Source of the DNA: Flavobacterium anhuiense
GTDB taxonomy: Bacteria > Bacteroidota > Bacteroidia > Flavobacteriales > Flavobacteriaceae
DNA: 64,000 nt
Assembly (NCBI RefSeq): GCF_004151235.1
Contig: NZ_JUIV01000004.1
Location: 186,001 to 250,000, forward strand
Direction: 5' to 3'
Numbering within the stretch: position 1 is the stretch's first letter; each line of letters opens with the position of its first letter. The position numbers were made by a program, and so were the translations under genes. The notes beneath the pieces were generated by a model. That model had not been told where the DNA came from. It did no database searches and saw only the letters and a program-made list of their open reading frames with translations. Positions 53,049 to 62,626 of this stretch are shown piece after piece.

Positions 53049-53669
53049 ATGAAAAATGAACGCCTCAAAACCATGTATCATGAAACTTTTTCTGGTTTAA
53101 AATTATTTTATAGAGATACAAATCTTCCTGAAAATTTAATTTTAAATTATAAAGTAGGTCAAATTATTCAAGAAAAAGGTTTTACTGACATGAGTTCGAT
53201 TGGCGGAGGCCTTTCTGGAAATTTCAGATATTTGATTGCAAGCGCGCATGCCAAAGATTTGTCAAAATTTAATCCTGACTCGGCAAAAATTGGTCATTAT
53301 CTTTTAGACTCGATTGCTTATTTTAAAGTATTGGACATTCAGAAAATTGGTGACAAAACACAAATTTTTCTTCTGAATATTCCAGACAATTCGATTTCAC
53401 TTTTCAAAAATTCATCTTCAAACTTAGAAGAAGAAATTATAGAAAAAGCTCAAAAACGCTTTCGCGAAAAAATCGATATTGACTTAATTCCAGAATTACA
53501 AACTGAAAATTGGAAAGAAAGAACAAAATCTCCAATTGGAATGAGTGATAATGGTGAATTATTTTTTGACGATTCTAAGATTAAAACTGAATCTCCAAAA
53601 AGAATTGATGTCGATGTTTCGAAGAAAATCATAGAAATCAATAAAAAGCCTTGGTGGAAATTTTGGTAA
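53049..53669 (+). CDS. cytoplasmic protein of unknown function
   Basis: 206 residues without a signal peptide. A mixed alpha/beta pattern: EKGFTDMSSIGGGLSGNFRYLIASAHAKDLSKF, then LLDSIAYFKVLDIQKIGDKTQIFLLNIPDNSISLF, a charged helix LEEEIIEKAQKRFREKIDIDLIPEL and a tryptophan-rich C-terminus KKPWWKFW. No family recognised. Nine bases after the previous unknown gene, which suggests they are expressed together. The C-terminal aromatic tail occurs in many unrelated Bacteroidetes proteins and gives no function. Confidence 0.7.
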   Translation: MKNERLKTMYHETFSGLKLFYRDTNLPENLILNYKVGQIIQEKGFTDMSSIGGGLSGNFRYLIASAHAKDLSKFNPDSAKIGHYLLDSIAYFKVLDIQKIGDKTQIFLLNIPDNSISLFKNSSSNLEEEIIEKAQKRFREKIDIDLIPELQTENWKERTKSPIGMSDNGELFFDDSKIKTESPKRIDVDVSKKIIEINKKPWWKFW

Positions 53670-53685
53670 GCAAACTTTTTAATTA

Positions 53686-54528
53686 TTAAGAATATCTTTT
53701 TCTAAATTCAGAAGGATTCATTCCTTTATGCTTTTTAAAGACTTTATTTAAATGGCTTTCATCAGAAAAATTTAATTCGTCTGCAATTTCATTAATTCGC
53801 ATATCGCTATTTAAAAGTCTGGCTTCAATTAATCTCAATTTATAGTTTGCAATATATTCTTGCAGCGTTTCACCCGTTTGCTTCTTAAAATATTTACCCA
53901 AATAATTAAGCGTGATATTAAAATGGTCGCTTATTTTTTCTGATTTTAATTCTTTTGGATTGTAAATGTTCTCTTGAATATAATGCAAAATTTCGAGAAC
54001 CATTTCTCCGGTTTTTTCTTTAATATTCTTCGGAAGTTTCAAAGCAATATTTCTCGCAACAATTGTAATAATTGTATTCACAATCTGCTCAATAATCTTT
54101 TGATGGTAAATCTGCTGGTTGCTTAATTCACCGATTATGTTGTCAATTAACGAAGCGATTAAAGGTTTATCAATTTGATTTTTCAAAATACAGCCTGGGC
54201 GATGGCTTGCATTTTGAAGAATATATTCCATTCGCAAAACGGCTTCAGATTGCCCATTTTGAGAACTTGCTTTTATGTAATATTCATTAAATCGAAGAAA
54301 AAAGAATTTTGTTGGCGTTATAATCTCAAATGAATGCACATCTTGTGGCGTTACCAAAAACATATTCCCTTTTCGGTACTGAAATGTATTGTTATTAATT
54401 ACCTGAATTCCTGTTCCATCAACAATATAAATCAATTCAAAGAAATTGTTTTTCCGAATTGTTTTCGGAAACTGTGCTAGTTCTTTAAAATCAACTTCAA
54501 AAGGAAGATACAAATTTGTGTTTGTCAT
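53686..54528 (-). CDS. AraC-family transcriptional regulator
   Basis: 280 residues from the Met at 54528 (MTNTNLYLPFEVDF); an in-frame ATG 36 bases upstream adds a poor extension. The N-terminal cupin-like sensor (NNFFELIYIVDGTGIQVINNNTFQYRKGNMFLVTPQDVHSFEII) is followed by a two-helix-turn-helix AraC domain (SDHFNITLNYLGKYFKKQTGETLQEYIANYKLRLIEARLL and INEIADELNFSDESHLNKVFKKHKGMNPSEFRKRYS). It is divergent from the SDR gene at 54624, its probable target. The inducer is unknown. Confidence 0.92.
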   Translation of the reverse strand: MTNTNLYLPFEVDFKELAQFPKTIRKNNFFELIYIVDGTGIQVINNNTFQYRKGNMFLVTPQDVHSFEIITPTKFFFLRFNEYYIKASSQNGQSEAVLRMEYILQNASHRPGCILKNQIDKPLIASLIDNIIGELSNQQIYHQKIIEQIVNTIITIVARNIALKLPKNIKEKTGEMVLEILHYIQENIYNPKELKSEKISDHFNITLNYLGKYFKKQTGETLQEYIANYKLRLIEARLLNSDMRINEIADELNFSDESHLNKVFKKHKGMNPSEFRKRYS

Positions 54529-54546
54529 TATGCTAAAATACAATTT

Positions 54547-54569
54547 TAGTACCAATAAGTACAATTTTC
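54547..54569. promoter_or_regulatory. candidate AraC operator and SDR promoter region
   Basis: TTAGTACCAATAAGTACAAT carries two AGTAC-type half-sites 11 bases apart, as a direct repeat, in the 95-base divergent gap. The SDR gene has a TAATTTTG -7 element at 54587-54594. Confidence 0.4.
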
Positions 54570-54623
54570 AGCCAAAGCTAACTTCTTAATTTTGTTTCAG
54601 ATAACAAACTAAAAATCTGCAAA

Positions 54624-55184
54624 ATGAAAATACTTTTAATTGGCGCAAATGGAGAAATTGGTAAAATACTACATCCGGCTTTTGCAAAAAAACATGAAAT
54701 AATTTCGGCTGGAAGAAACAGCGGAGATTTCAGAATCGATTTATCAGATTCAAATTCGATTGAAAAATTATTTGAAGAAGTAAAAAACATTGATGCTTGT
54801 ATTTGTGTTGCGGGCGATTGCTACACAGGTAATTTGCTTTCGCTTGACGAAAAAAAATTAAACATCGGCATTCAGAACAAATTGCTTGGACAAATTAATC
54901 TGGTTTTAATTGGCCAAAAATACTTAAACGATAATGGATCATTTACACTCACTTCAGGAAAAATGGGCGACAAACCTGTGAAAAACAATATAAGCAAAGC
55001 TATTGTAAATGGCGGAATCAACAGTTTTGTTCTGGCAACTTCGTTGGAATTGGAAAGAGGAATCAGAATAAATGCCATTAGTCCAGCAAAAGTCTCGGAT
55101 ATTCCGACAGAAGATCTAATAAATGCTTATGCGAAGAGTATTGAAGAAACTATAAATGGAGAAATTATTAAAGTAAACTATTAA
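54624..55184 (+). CDS. short SDR-family oxidoreductase
   Basis: 186 residues, shorter than classical SDRs. Cofactor-binding start MKILLIGANGEIGKIL, then GRNSGDFRIDLSD, and ACICVAGDCYTGNL. The catalytic Tyr-x3-Lys is not conserved: the segment reads NNISKAIVNGGINSFVLATSLELERGIRINAISPAKVSD. Such YueD-like short forms lack the Tyr as a group, so loss of activity should not be assumed. It is divergent from the AraC regulator and 11 bases before the lipocalin-like gene. Confidence 0.85.
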   Translation: MKILLIGANGEIGKILHPAFAKKHEIISAGRNSGDFRIDLSDSNSIEKLFEEVKNIDACICVAGDCYTGNLLSLDEKKLNIGIQNKLLGQINLVLIGQKYLNDNGSFTLTSGKMGDKPVKNNISKAIVNGGINSFVLATSLELERGIRINAISPAKVSDIPTEDLINAYAKSIEETINGEIIKVNY

Positions 55185-55195
55185 ACTTTCAAAAG

Positions 55196-55681
55196 ATGAA
55201 AAACGCAATTTTGATTCTACTGCTTTTGATTTTAAATTCAATTTATGCTCAAAACAAATCTAATTTTTCGGGTTCATGGACTTTGGCTTCGGTTGAAAAC
55301 ACCAATTCTGACGGAACCAAAACGCTTCCGTATGATGTAAATCCGAAGGGCTTTTTGTTCTTTGATGAAAAAGGAAATTATGCCATTCAGATTTATAAAG
55401 ATAAAAGGGCAAAAATTGCTTCTGGAGATAAAAATAAATGCACTCCCGAAGAAAACGCAGCAATTGTACAAGGAAGCAATTCGCATTTTGGCGAATATGA
55501 AATTGACGAAACAAATAAGACTATAACTTTTAAAATAAAAACGGCATCTTTTCCAAATTGGGAAAGCACGATTCAAAAGAGATCTTACACTTTTACAAAC
55601 AATGAACTTAAATATGCGGTGACCAATACTACCCAAGGCGGAAAATCGGTAACAGCCGAAGTTGTCTGGAAAAAGTTATGA
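55196..55681 (+). CDS. secreted lipocalin-like domain protein
   Basis: 161 residues. Signal peptide MKNAILILLLLILNSIYAQ, followed by the lipocalin-like start FSGSWTLASVENTNSDG (G-x-W motif), GFLFFDEKGNYAIQIYK, and later strands HFGEYEIDETNKTITFKI and RSYTFTNNELKYAVT. It matches the short lipocalin-like family found with oxidoreductases. The ligand is unknown. It forms a unit with the upstream SDR under probable AraC control. Confidence 0.82.
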   Translation: MKNAILILLLLILNSIYAQNKSNFSGSWTLASVENTNSDGTKTLPYDVNPKGFLFFDEKGNYAIQIYKDKRAKIASGDKNKCTPEENAAIVQGSNSHFGEYEIDETNKTITFKIKTASFPNWESTIQKRSYTFTNNELKYAVTNTTQGGKSVTAEVVWKKL

Positions 55682-55693
55682 CTTACATTTCAT

Positions 55694-55706
55694 AAAACGT
55701 TTTCGT
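55694..55706. promoter_or_regulatory. candidate operator before pgi, shared with gdhA
   Basis: AAAACGTTTTCGT at 55694-55706 is identical to 20624-20636 upstream of gdhA. The site lies about 50 bases upstream of the pgi -7 element TATTTTTG (55758-55765). Confidence 0.4.
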
Positions 55707-55798
55707 AACTAATTGTTATATAATTGCAAACCGTCATCCTTTTAAAAGTTATTTCAGTATTTTTGTGTTTCAGAAAACAAACTCAATTATAGATAAAA

Positions 55799-57442
55799 AT
55801 GGCTTTAAACACAACAAACCCAACTGGGACTGAAGCGTGGAAAAATCTACAAAACCACTATAACGCAATTCACGAAACCACAATACAAGAATTGTTTCAA
55901 CAAGATAGTGCGCGTGCTGAAAAATTCAACTTGCAATGGAATGATTTTTTAGTAGATTATTCAAAAAATAATATTAGTCAGGAAACGGTTTCGCTATTAT
56001 TAGAATTAGCAAACTCGATTGGATTGAAAGATGCAATTGCACAATATTTTGGTGGAGAATTAATCAATCAAACAGAAAATCGCGCCGTTTTACATACAGC
56101 ATTACGCGCTCCAGAATCTGCAGTTATTAAAGTAGATGGAGAAAATGTAATTCCTGAAGTTTACGAAGTAAAAAATAAAATCAAAAACTTTACTCAAGAA
56201 GTAATTTCTGGAGAAAGAAAAGGATATACCGGAAAAGCTTTTACTGATATTGTAAATATTGGAATTGGCGGTTCTGACCTTGGTCCTGTTATGGCTGTTG
56301 AAGCTTTGCAGTTTTACAAAAACCACTTGAGTACACATTTCGTTTCGAATGTTGACGGTGACCACGTAAATGAAGTCATCAAAAAACTAAATCCAGAAAC
56401 AACGCTTTTTGTAATTGTTTCTAAAACTTTTACCACTCAGGAAACACTTTCAAATTCTGAGACTATCAAAGAATGGTTCTTGAAATCAGCTTCTCAAGAA
56501 GATATTGCAAAACATTTCGTAGCCGTTTCTACAAACATTCAAAAAGTAACTGAATTCGGAATTAATCCAAATAATGTTTTCCCAATGTGGGATTGGGTTG
56601 GAGGAAGATTTTCTCTTTGGAGTGCGGTTGGTTTAAGCATTGCATTGGCAGTTGGTTTTGACAATTACAATGATTTATTAACTGGTGCCTATGAAATGGA
56701 CGAGCACTTTAAATCGGCAGAATTTGACCAAAACATTCCTGTTATTTTAGCTTTATTAAGCGTTTGGTATAATAATTTCTTTGGAGCAGAAAGTGAAGCT
56801 TTGATTCCGTACACACAATATTTACACAAACTTGCCCCTTATTTGCAACAAGCATTTATGGAAAGTAACGGAAAAAGTGTTGGCCGTGACGGAAAACCTG
56901 TCAACTATCAAACTGGAACAATTATTTGGGGAGAACCAGGAACAAATTCTCAACATGCTTTCTTCCAGTTAATTCACCAAGGAACAAAATTGATCCCGAC
57001 TGATTTTGTTGGTTTTGTTAAACCTTTATATGGAAATGAAGATCATCACGACAAACTAATGTCAAACTTCTTTGCTCAGACTGAAGCTTTAATGAACGGA
57101 AAAACAGAAGCGCAGGTTCAGGCAGAATTTGACAAACAAGGATTAGCGGCTGAAAAAGCATCATACTTATTGCCTTTTAAAGTTTTCACTGGAAACAAAC
57201 CGACAAACACTATTTTGATTCAAAAACTTACTCCAAAAAGCTTAGGATCATTAATCGCGTTATACGAACACAAGATTTTTGTGCAAGGTATTATCTGGAA
57301 CATTTTCAGTTTTGACCAATGGGGCGTTGAATTGGGTAAACAGTTGGCAAATTCTATCTTAGATGAAATCAATTCTAAGACTGTTAAGAATCACGATAGC
57401 TCAACTACGTTTTTGTTAAATCATTTCTTAAAAAATAAATAG
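55799..57442 (+). CDS. pgi: glucose-6-phosphate isomerase
   Basis: Interconverts glucose-6-phosphate and fructose-6-phosphate in glycolysis and gluconeogenesis; cytoplasmic. 547 residues, normal for the long bacterial class. Motifs: [95 protein letters not shown], and the C-terminal [21 protein letters not shown], which carries the catalytic lysine. Monocistronic, with its own terminator. Confidence 0.97.
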   Translation: MALNTTNPTGTEAWKNLQNHYNAIHETTIQELFQQDSARAEKFNLQWNDFLVDYSKNNISQETVSLLLELANSIGLKDAIAQYFGGELINQTENRAVLHTALRAPESAVIKVDGENVIPEVYEVKNKIKNFTQEVISGERKGYTGKAFTDIVNIGIGGSDLGPVMAVEALQFYKNHLSTHFVSNVDGDHVNEVIKKLNPETTLFVIVSKTFTTQETLSNSETIKEWFLKSASQEDIAKHFVAVSTNIQKVTEFGINPNNVFPMWDWVGGRFSLWSAVGLSIALAVGFDNYNDLLTGAYEMDEHFKSAEFDQNIPVILALLSVWYNNFFGAESEALIPYTQYLHKLAPYLQQAFMESNGKSVGRDGKPVNYQTGTIIWGEPGTNSQHAFFQLIHQGTKLIPTDFVGFVKPLYGNEDHHDKLMSNFFAQTEALMNGKTEAQVQAEFDKQGLAAEKASYLLPFKVFTGNKPTNTILIQKLTPKSLGSLIALYEHKIFVQGIIWNIFSFDQWGVELGKQLANSILDEINSKTVKNHDSSTTFLLNHFLKNK

Positions 57443-57763
57443 AAACATTTTTTTAAATATTCTCTAACTTTTGAAACGTCCTAATTTCTAGTAAAATTAG
57501 GACGTTTTTTACATAAAATACCGACAAAAAGCAGAATTATCCGCCAATTTGCCTGTTTCTACTTACAGCATCACTCAAATAATTACATATTTAACAAAAA
57601 AGCTCTCGATAAATTCAAGAAAACAATATTTTTTTTAAAGAAAAAAGAAAAATTCATTTTAATACGCAGCACAAAAGACAAAACTGCTTTTTCTTAACAT
57701 TTCGATAACATTATCTGAGTTATTTGTTATAATTTTGCCAAAAACAATAAACTCAATAACAAA
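57443..57763. other. 321-base intergenic region between pgi and the TonB-dependent receptor
   Basis: Holds the pgi terminator (57474-57510) and, near the right end, a TAATTTTG -7 element (57730-57737) for the receptor gene. The 200 bases between them are AT-rich and I see nothing else in them. Confidence 0.6.
57474..57510 (+). terminator. terminator of pgi
   Basis: Perfect 14-bp stem AAACGTCCTAATTT / AAATTAGGACGTTT with a 6-base loop and a T-run. Confidence 0.85.
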
Positions 57764-60496
57764 ATGAAGAAAATGAAAAATTGGTTACTGACTGGACTAT
57801 TTTTTATGATAGTTTCGACCGTATTTTCTCAAGGAAAAGTTACTGGTAAAATTACCGACGGAACAGGTGGATTACCAGGAGCAAATGTAGTGATCAAAGG
57901 ATCTACTACAGGAACTTCAACAGACTTTGATGGTAAATTTACTCTTACTACACCATCAAGCACAGGAGAGATTGTAATCTCTTTTTTAGGTTATGACAAC
58001 CAAACTGTAAAATTTACCGTATCAAACGCGGGAACTACAGACTTAGGAACTATCACTTTAGTTTCTAACTCAAACGAATTGAGCGAGATTGTAGTTAAAA
58101 GTACTGTTGTAGATATTGCAAAAGACAGAAAAACTCCGGTTGCTGTTTCTACAATTAAAGCAGCTGAAATTCAACAAAAACTTGGTTCACAAGAATTCCC
58201 AGAAATCTTAGCTAACACTCCCTCTGTATATGCTACAAAAGGTGGTGGTGGTTACGGAGACTCAAGAATTAACATTAGAGGATTCGATCAGAGAAACATT
58301 GCCGTAATGATAAATGGTGTTCCGGTTAATGACATGGAAAACAGTTCTGTTTATTGGAGTAACTGGGCTGGTTTATCTGATGTAACTTCTGCTATGCAGG
58401 TTCAAAGAGGTTTAGGTTCTTCTAAATTAGCTATATCATCTGTTGGTGGAACGATAAACGTGGTTACAAGATCTGCAGACATGAAAGAGGGAGGAACGAT
58501 TGCTCTTACTACTGGTAATGACAATTACTTCAAAAGCCTTGTTTCATATTCTACTGGAAAATTGAGTAATGGTCTTTCTGCATCTGTCTTATTTAGCAAC
58601 ACTATTGGTGACGGTTATGTAGATGGAACTAAATTTTCTGGTCAAAACTATTTTATCGGAATCGGTTATACTTCAAAAAACAACAAACACGATTTCCAAT
58701 TTACTTTTACTGGTGCTCCACAATGGCACAATCAAAGAAGCTTTGCTAATACTTTAGCTTCATATATCCAATACGGAAATCCAGCTGAAAACAAACCAGA
58801 CATTAAATACAACTCTGATTGGGGTTATAAAAATGGACAAGAGTATTCATGGGCAAGAAACTTTTACAGCAAACCTGTAATGTCTCTTAATTATGACTAC
58901 AAAATCTCAGATAACACAAAATTATCTTCAGTATTATATGCTTCTTGGGGAAGAGGAGGAGGAACAGGAAACATTGGAAAAAGTCCTTTTGCATTTAAAA
59001 CTGAAGACGGTTTAGTTCCTTTTGATGAATTCGTTAAGTATAACACTGGACAGCCAAATACAATTGGAGCACCATTAACACCAAATGCTGACGGAGAATA
59101 TGTAGTTAACAGAACAACTGGTTTTACAAGAAGATCATCTATCAACTCTCATGACTGGTATGGAGCTGTAATTAACTTAAATCAAAAATTAACAAGAACA
59201 TTAACTCTTGATTTTGGTATCGATGCAAGAACATACACAGGATACCACTTTAGAAATGTTAATGACAGATTAGGTGCTGATGTTTACTTTGATAACCAAA
59301 GTGCTACTTTCAAACCTAATGGTAGATATTTATATGAAACATATTCTGCTACACCAAGTTGGAACCCTTTTACTAATGTAAAAGATCAGGAGAAAATTGA
59401 ATACAACAATAATGGATATGTTAATTGGTACGGAGCGTTTACACAATTAGAATACTCAGGAGAAAACTTATCAGCTTTCATTCAGGGAGCAATTTCAAAT
59501 CAAGGTTTCCAAAGAGAAGATACTTTCCTTTACCTAGAATCAGATCCGTTATACAAAACAGATACTAAAAATATTACTGGAGGAAACATTAAAGGGGGCG
59601 CAAATTACAACATCAATGAGCACCATAACGTATTTGCAAACGCAGGATACTACTCTAAACAACCATTCTTTAATGCAGTTTACCGCAACAACCAATCAGT
59701 AGCATTTGATACTCCAAATGAAAAAGTTGTTGGAATTGAGGCTGGATACGGATACAGATCATCTAAAGTTAATGCAAACTTAAATGCATATTATACATCT
59801 TGGAAAGACAGATACCAAAGATCTACAGATCCAAGCAGTACTAATAGAAATGGTTACTATGATGCATTAGGTGTAAACGAACTTCATACAGGTCTCGAAC
59901 TTGAAGTGAATGCTAAAGCAACTCCACAATTAAGTTTAAACGCAATGGTTTCTGTTGGTCAATGGAAATATGAAGGAAATGCCACCTACAACAAATTTGA
60001 TCAAAATAATGCTCCTTTAGAATCAGGAACTTTATATCTAGATGGTGTAAAAGTTGGTGATGCTGCACAAACAACTGCAAGTTTAGGTGCTGCCTATGAA
60101 ATCTTGGAACGTTTTAGTGTAGATGCAAATTACAGATATACAGATCAACTTTACGCTGCTATCGAACCAGGAAGATTCTCTGCTGAAAATCACAAAGGAA
60201 CTTTAGAACTTCCATCTTACGGATTAATGGATGCGGGAGTTTCTTACAAATGGTTAATTGGAAGCTCTAATAAAAATTCTTTAAGTTTCAGATTAAACGT
60301 AAACAACGTTCTAAATGAAGTTTATATTTCTGAATCAAGAACAAACATTTTTGCTGATGATAATATAAATGCTACAAACCCAGCTCTGGGTACTTACGCT
60401 TCAAACGGACAAGTTTACCGTGGTATTGCAACAGCAAACCAAGTATTCTTTGGATTTGGAAGAACATGGAACTTTAGTATGAGATTCAATTTCTAA
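57764..60496 (+). CDS. TonB-dependent receptor with carboxypeptidase-like N-terminal domain
   Basis: 910 residues, outer membrane. Signal peptide MKKMKNWLLTGLFFMIVSTVFSQ, a carboxypeptidase-like (CarboxypepD_reg) domain at about 24-110 (GKVTGKITDGTGGLPGANVVIKGSTTGTSTDFDGKFTL), a plug domain at about 125-230 (SQEFPEILANTPSVYATKGGGGYGDSRINIRGFDQRNIAVMINGVPVND), then a 22-strand barrel ending in an aromatic residue (FGRTWNFSMRFNF). No SusD partner follows, so it is not a complete polysaccharide utilisation locus. The substrate (siderophore, vitamin or oligomer) is unknown. Confidence 0.93.
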   Translation: MKKMKNWLLTGLFFMIVSTVFSQGKVTGKITDGTGGLPGANVVIKGSTTGTSTDFDGKFTLTTPSSTGEIVISFLGYDNQTVKFTVSNAGTTDLGTITLVSNSNELSEIVVKSTVVDIAKDRKTPVAVSTIKAAEIQQKLGSQEFPEILANTPSVYATKGGGGYGDSRINIRGFDQRNIAVMINGVPVNDMENSSVYWSNWAGLSDVTSAMQVQRGLGSSKLAISSVGGTINVVTRSADMKEGGTIALTTGNDNYFKSLVSYSTGKLSNGLSASVLFSNTIGDGYVDGTKFSGQNYFIGIGYTSKNNKHDFQFTFTGAPQWHNQRSFANTLASYIQYGNPAENKPDIKYNSDWGYKNGQEYSWARNFYSKPVMSLNYDYKISDNTKLSSVLYASWGRGGGTGNIGKSPFAFKTEDGLVPFDEFVKYNTGQPNTIGAPLTPNADGEYVVNRTTGFTRRSSINSHDWYGAVINLNQKLTRTLTLDFGIDARTYTGYHFRNVNDRLGADVYFDNQSATFKPNGRYLYETYSATPSWNPFTNVKDQEKIEYNNNGYVNWYGAFTQLEYSGENLSAFIQGAISNQGFQREDTFLYLESDPLYKTDTKNITGGNIKGGANYNINEHHNVFANAGYYSKQPFFNAVYRNNQSVAFDTPNEKVVGIEAGYGYRSSKVNANLNAYYTSWKDRYQRSTDPSSTNRNGYYDALGVNELHTGLELEVNAKATPQLSLNAMVSVGQWKYEGNATYNKFDQNNAPLESGTLYLDGVKVGDAAQTTASLGAAYEILERFSVDANYRYTDQLYAAIEPGRFSAENHKGTLELPSYGLMDAGVSYKWLIGSSNKNSLSFRLNVNNVLNEVYISESRTNIFADDNINATNPALGTYASNGQVYRGIATANQVFFGFGRTWNFSMRFNF

Positions 60497-60520
60497 AATT
60501 TAGAATCTAAATAAATAATA

Positions 60521-60558
60521 AAAACGGCATTGACTTTTAAGTTTAATGCCGTTTTTTT
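60521..60558 (+). terminator. terminator of the TonB-dependent receptor gene
   Basis: Stem AAAACGGCATT / AATGCCGTTTT with a 13-base loop and a T-run, 24 bases after the stop. Confidence 0.8.
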
Positions 60559-60603
60559 ATAGCCTTTTTTGTTATATTTGTTTTTGAACAAAAAACACCC
60601 CTT

Positions 60604-61026
60604 ATGTATAATTTTCTACAAAAATTTCACTCTGGCTGGGCATACTTAGCATTGCTTCTTCTACTAGTAGCTGTTGTTAACGCAATTATCGGAGTAACTT
60701 CAAAAAAAGAATTTACAGCTAAAGATCGTAAAATCGCTTTATTTGCTTTAATTGGCACACACACTCAATTATTGATTGGTTTAATCTTATATTTTGTTTC
60801 TCCGCTTGGAAAAGCAGCCTTTGGACAAATGTCTAATGCAGAACTAAGATTAACATCATTAGAGCACCCTCTAATTAACATTATTGCTATCATCCTAATC
60901 ACTATCGGATGGTCTAAACATAAAAAATTAGTTAATAGCGAAGCTAAATTTAAAACCTTTGCTATTTTTTACACATTAGGATTATTGCTTATTTTAAGTA
61001 GAATTCCATGGAACCTTTGGTTCTAA
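60604..61026 (+). CDS. small four-span membrane protein with conserved histidines
   Basis: 140 residues, four predicted membrane spans (about 13-29, 44-66, 90-107 and 118-136). Histidines are placed at or near membrane faces (FHSGWAY, GTHTQLLIG, LEHPLIN), which is why such proteins are sometimes labelled cytochrome b-like; haem binding is not proven. It is well conserved in flavobacteria as far as I recall. It is monocistronic, with a terminator at 61039. Confidence 0.75.
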   Translation: MYNFLQKFHSGWAYLALLLLLVAVVNAIIGVTSKKEFTAKDRKIALFALIGTHTQLLIGLILYFVSPLGKAAFGQMSNAELRLTSLEHPLINIIAIILITIGWSKHKKLVNSEAKFKTFAIFYTLGLLLILSRIPWNLWF

Positions 61027-61038
61027 AAAATACCAATT

Positions 61039-61065
61039 AAAAGCCCTTCATCAGGGCTTTTTTTA
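61039..61065 (+). terminator. terminator of the small membrane protein gene
   Basis: Perfect 9-bp stem AAAAGCCCT / AGGGCTTTT with a 5-base loop and a T-run. Confidence 0.85.
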
Positions 61066-61117
61066 TCTCGGCATATTATTTGTACAAACTCCCCCCAAGT
61101 CTGAAAAAAAATAACCC

Positions 61118-61606
61118 ATGAGAAATAAAACAAAAATTTTATTCGCCACAATCGCTTTAACCTTAATTAGCGGCTTTACCTACATGATAAGCCAGACCAA
61201 ACCTACAACAGAACCTAAAATTATTCAAGATACTGTTAAGAATGTAAAGCCAACAATTATCCCATTGCCGGATTCTGTTTTTACTGACAAAGGTTTAAAA
61301 CTTAGACCATACAAAAAAAACGCTCATGCCTCCTACTATGCAGATCGTTTTAATGGAAAAAGAACCGCTAACGGAAGCCGATTCAACAACAACAGCTACA
61401 CAGCAGCTCACAAAAAACTTCCTTTTGGAACTAGAGTAAAAGTAACCAATGAAGCCAATGGCAAATTTGTTATCGTAAAAATTACAGACCGCGGTCCATT
61501 TGTAAAAACCCGCGAAATCGATTTGTCTAAAAGAGCTTTTATGGATATTACCAAAAGCAAAGGTGCCGGAGCAATGAAGGTTACCATCGAAACCATAATC
61601 GAATAA
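61118..61606 (+). CDS. RlpA-like double-psi beta-barrel protein
   Basis: 162 residues. Signal/anchor at the start (ILFATIALTLISGFTYMI), a proline-rich linker (about 25-60), and one RlpA-like DPBB domain: HASYYADRFNGKRTANGSRFNNNSYTAAHKKLPFGTRVKVTN, then ITDRGPFVKTREIDLSKRAF, with the catalytic-type Asp in TDRGPF. RlpA cleaves denuded glycan strands at the septum. There is no SPOR domain, so direct septal targeting is not expected. Lytic transglycosylase activity is inferred from the motif. Confidence 0.88.
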   Translation: MRNKTKILFATIALTLISGFTYMISQTKPTTEPKIIQDTVKNVKPTIIPLPDSVFTDKGLKLRPYKKNAHASYYADRFNGKRTANGSRFNNNSYTAAHKKLPFGTRVKVTNEANGKFVIVKITDRGPFVKTREIDLSKRAFMDITKSKGAGAMKVTIETIIE

Positions 61607-61637
61607 AAAAAATCCCGCTTAAAGCGGGATTTTTTTT
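61607..61637. terminator. bidirectional terminator between the RlpA-like and DinB genes
   Basis: Perfect stem AAATCCCGCTT / AAGCGGGATTT with flanking A and T runs, between convergent genes. Confidence 0.85.
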
Positions 61638-61639
61638 AT

Positions 61640-62095
61640 TTAAACGAATTTTTTTATTGACATTATAACTCCAGTATGAAGCCCTTCATGAAAATTATTA
61701 AAATCTAAGGCACCTTGAATATGGCGAAGTGTAAATCCGATACTAGTAGTGTATTCATGATAATTAACAAACAGACCGCTTTCAAAATCATTTTTTGTTT
61801 TTTCTAATGTTGTTGAAAGCAATGTTCTAATTTCATCAACCTCAGCTTGAGAAACATCGCTTTCTGGTTTAGTTCCTTTTTTATATTTGTTAACGAAATC
61901 TTCAGAAACCATTGTTGGAAGACCCGATAATTTATAGACCAAAACCTGTTGCGAAGAAATACAATGGCCCATATTCCAAATAATATTATTGCTGAACCCA
62001 TCTGGAATTTTGTTTAATTGTTCTAATGAATGACTATCTAAGATTTTCAATAGAACTTCTCTAATTGTTTTTTGTACATCAAAAACTGAACTCAT
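61640..62095 (-). CDS. DinB-family protein
   Basis: 151 residues, four-helix bundle of the DinB/YfiT type: IREVLLKILDSHSLEQLNKIPDGFSNNIIWNMGHCISSQQVLVYKLSG, then TLRHIQGALDFNNFHEGLHTGVIMSIKKFV. The three metal-ligand histidines typical of the family appear as NMGH and FHEGLH. Members include bacillithiol- or mycothiol-dependent transferases; the role here is unknown. Single gene. Confidence 0.85.
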   Translation of the reverse strand: MSSVFDVQKTIREVLLKILDSHSLEQLNKIPDGFSNNIIWNMGHCISSQQVLVYKLSGLPTMVSEDFVNKYKKGTKPESDVSQAEVDEIRTLLSTTLEKTKNDFESGLFVNYHEYTTSIGFTLRHIQGALDFNNFHEGLHTGVIMSIKKFV

Positions 62096-62174
62096 AATTT
62101 TATTTTTTTTCTAAAATTAGTCATTTTTAAGTTTTAAATGGATTTTCTTTGCATTCTAACAAATCCATAAAAAA

Positions 62175-62522
62175 ATGAACAAAATATATTATTTATCATC
62201 TTGTGATACCTGCAGAAAAATCATCAAAAGTTTACCTGAAAACAATTTAGTTTTTCAAGATATTAAACAAGATCCAATTACAGAACAACAATTGGAAGAA
62301 ATGCACAAACTAGCAGGAAGTTACGAAGCATTATTTAGCAAAAAAGCACAGTTATACAAGTCAATGGGACTTAAAGACCAAGCTTTAACAGAAGCGGATT
62401 TTAAAAAATACATTCTGGAACATTACACTTTCTTAAGTCGTCCAGTTTTTATTATTGATGGCAAAATATACATTGGCAACAGCCAAAAAAATGTAGCCGA
62501 AGTGATAAATGCTCTGAGTTAA
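62175..62522 (+). CDS. ArsC/Spx-family thioredoxin-fold protein
   Basis: 115 residues. The N-terminal CxxC (YYLSSCDTCRKIIKSL, Cys10 and Cys13), then EEMHKLAGSYEALFSKKAQLYKSMGL and the cis-Pro region YTFLSRPVFIIDGKIYIGNSQKNV match the ArsC/Spx/YffB family. Arsenate reductase needs one Cys plus arginines; the CxxC and lack of ars neighbours favour a YffB- or Spx-like redox protein. No arsenic genes are nearby. Confidence 0.87.
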   Translation: MNKIYYLSSCDTCRKIIKSLPENNLVFQDIKQDPITEQQLEEMHKLAGSYEALFSKKAQLYKSMGLKDQALTEADFKKYILEHYTFLSRPVFIIDGKIYIGNSQKNVAEVINALS

Positions 62523-62626
62523 AAAGCTATTTTTTTTCTTGTTAAACCGAAAACTGCTACTGAACACTAATTTCCAACTAAATAGAGCAAACTTTTATTT
62601 ATCTTTGCGCCTTTATACTCAATTAT

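Noticed and set aside
57764..60496. Polysaccharide utilisation locus
   Set aside because: There is no SusD homologue, glycoside hydrolase or sensor next to the receptor.
62175..62522. Arsenate resistance gene
   Set aside because: The CxxC pattern and absence of ars neighbours favour a Spx/YffB-like redox protein.
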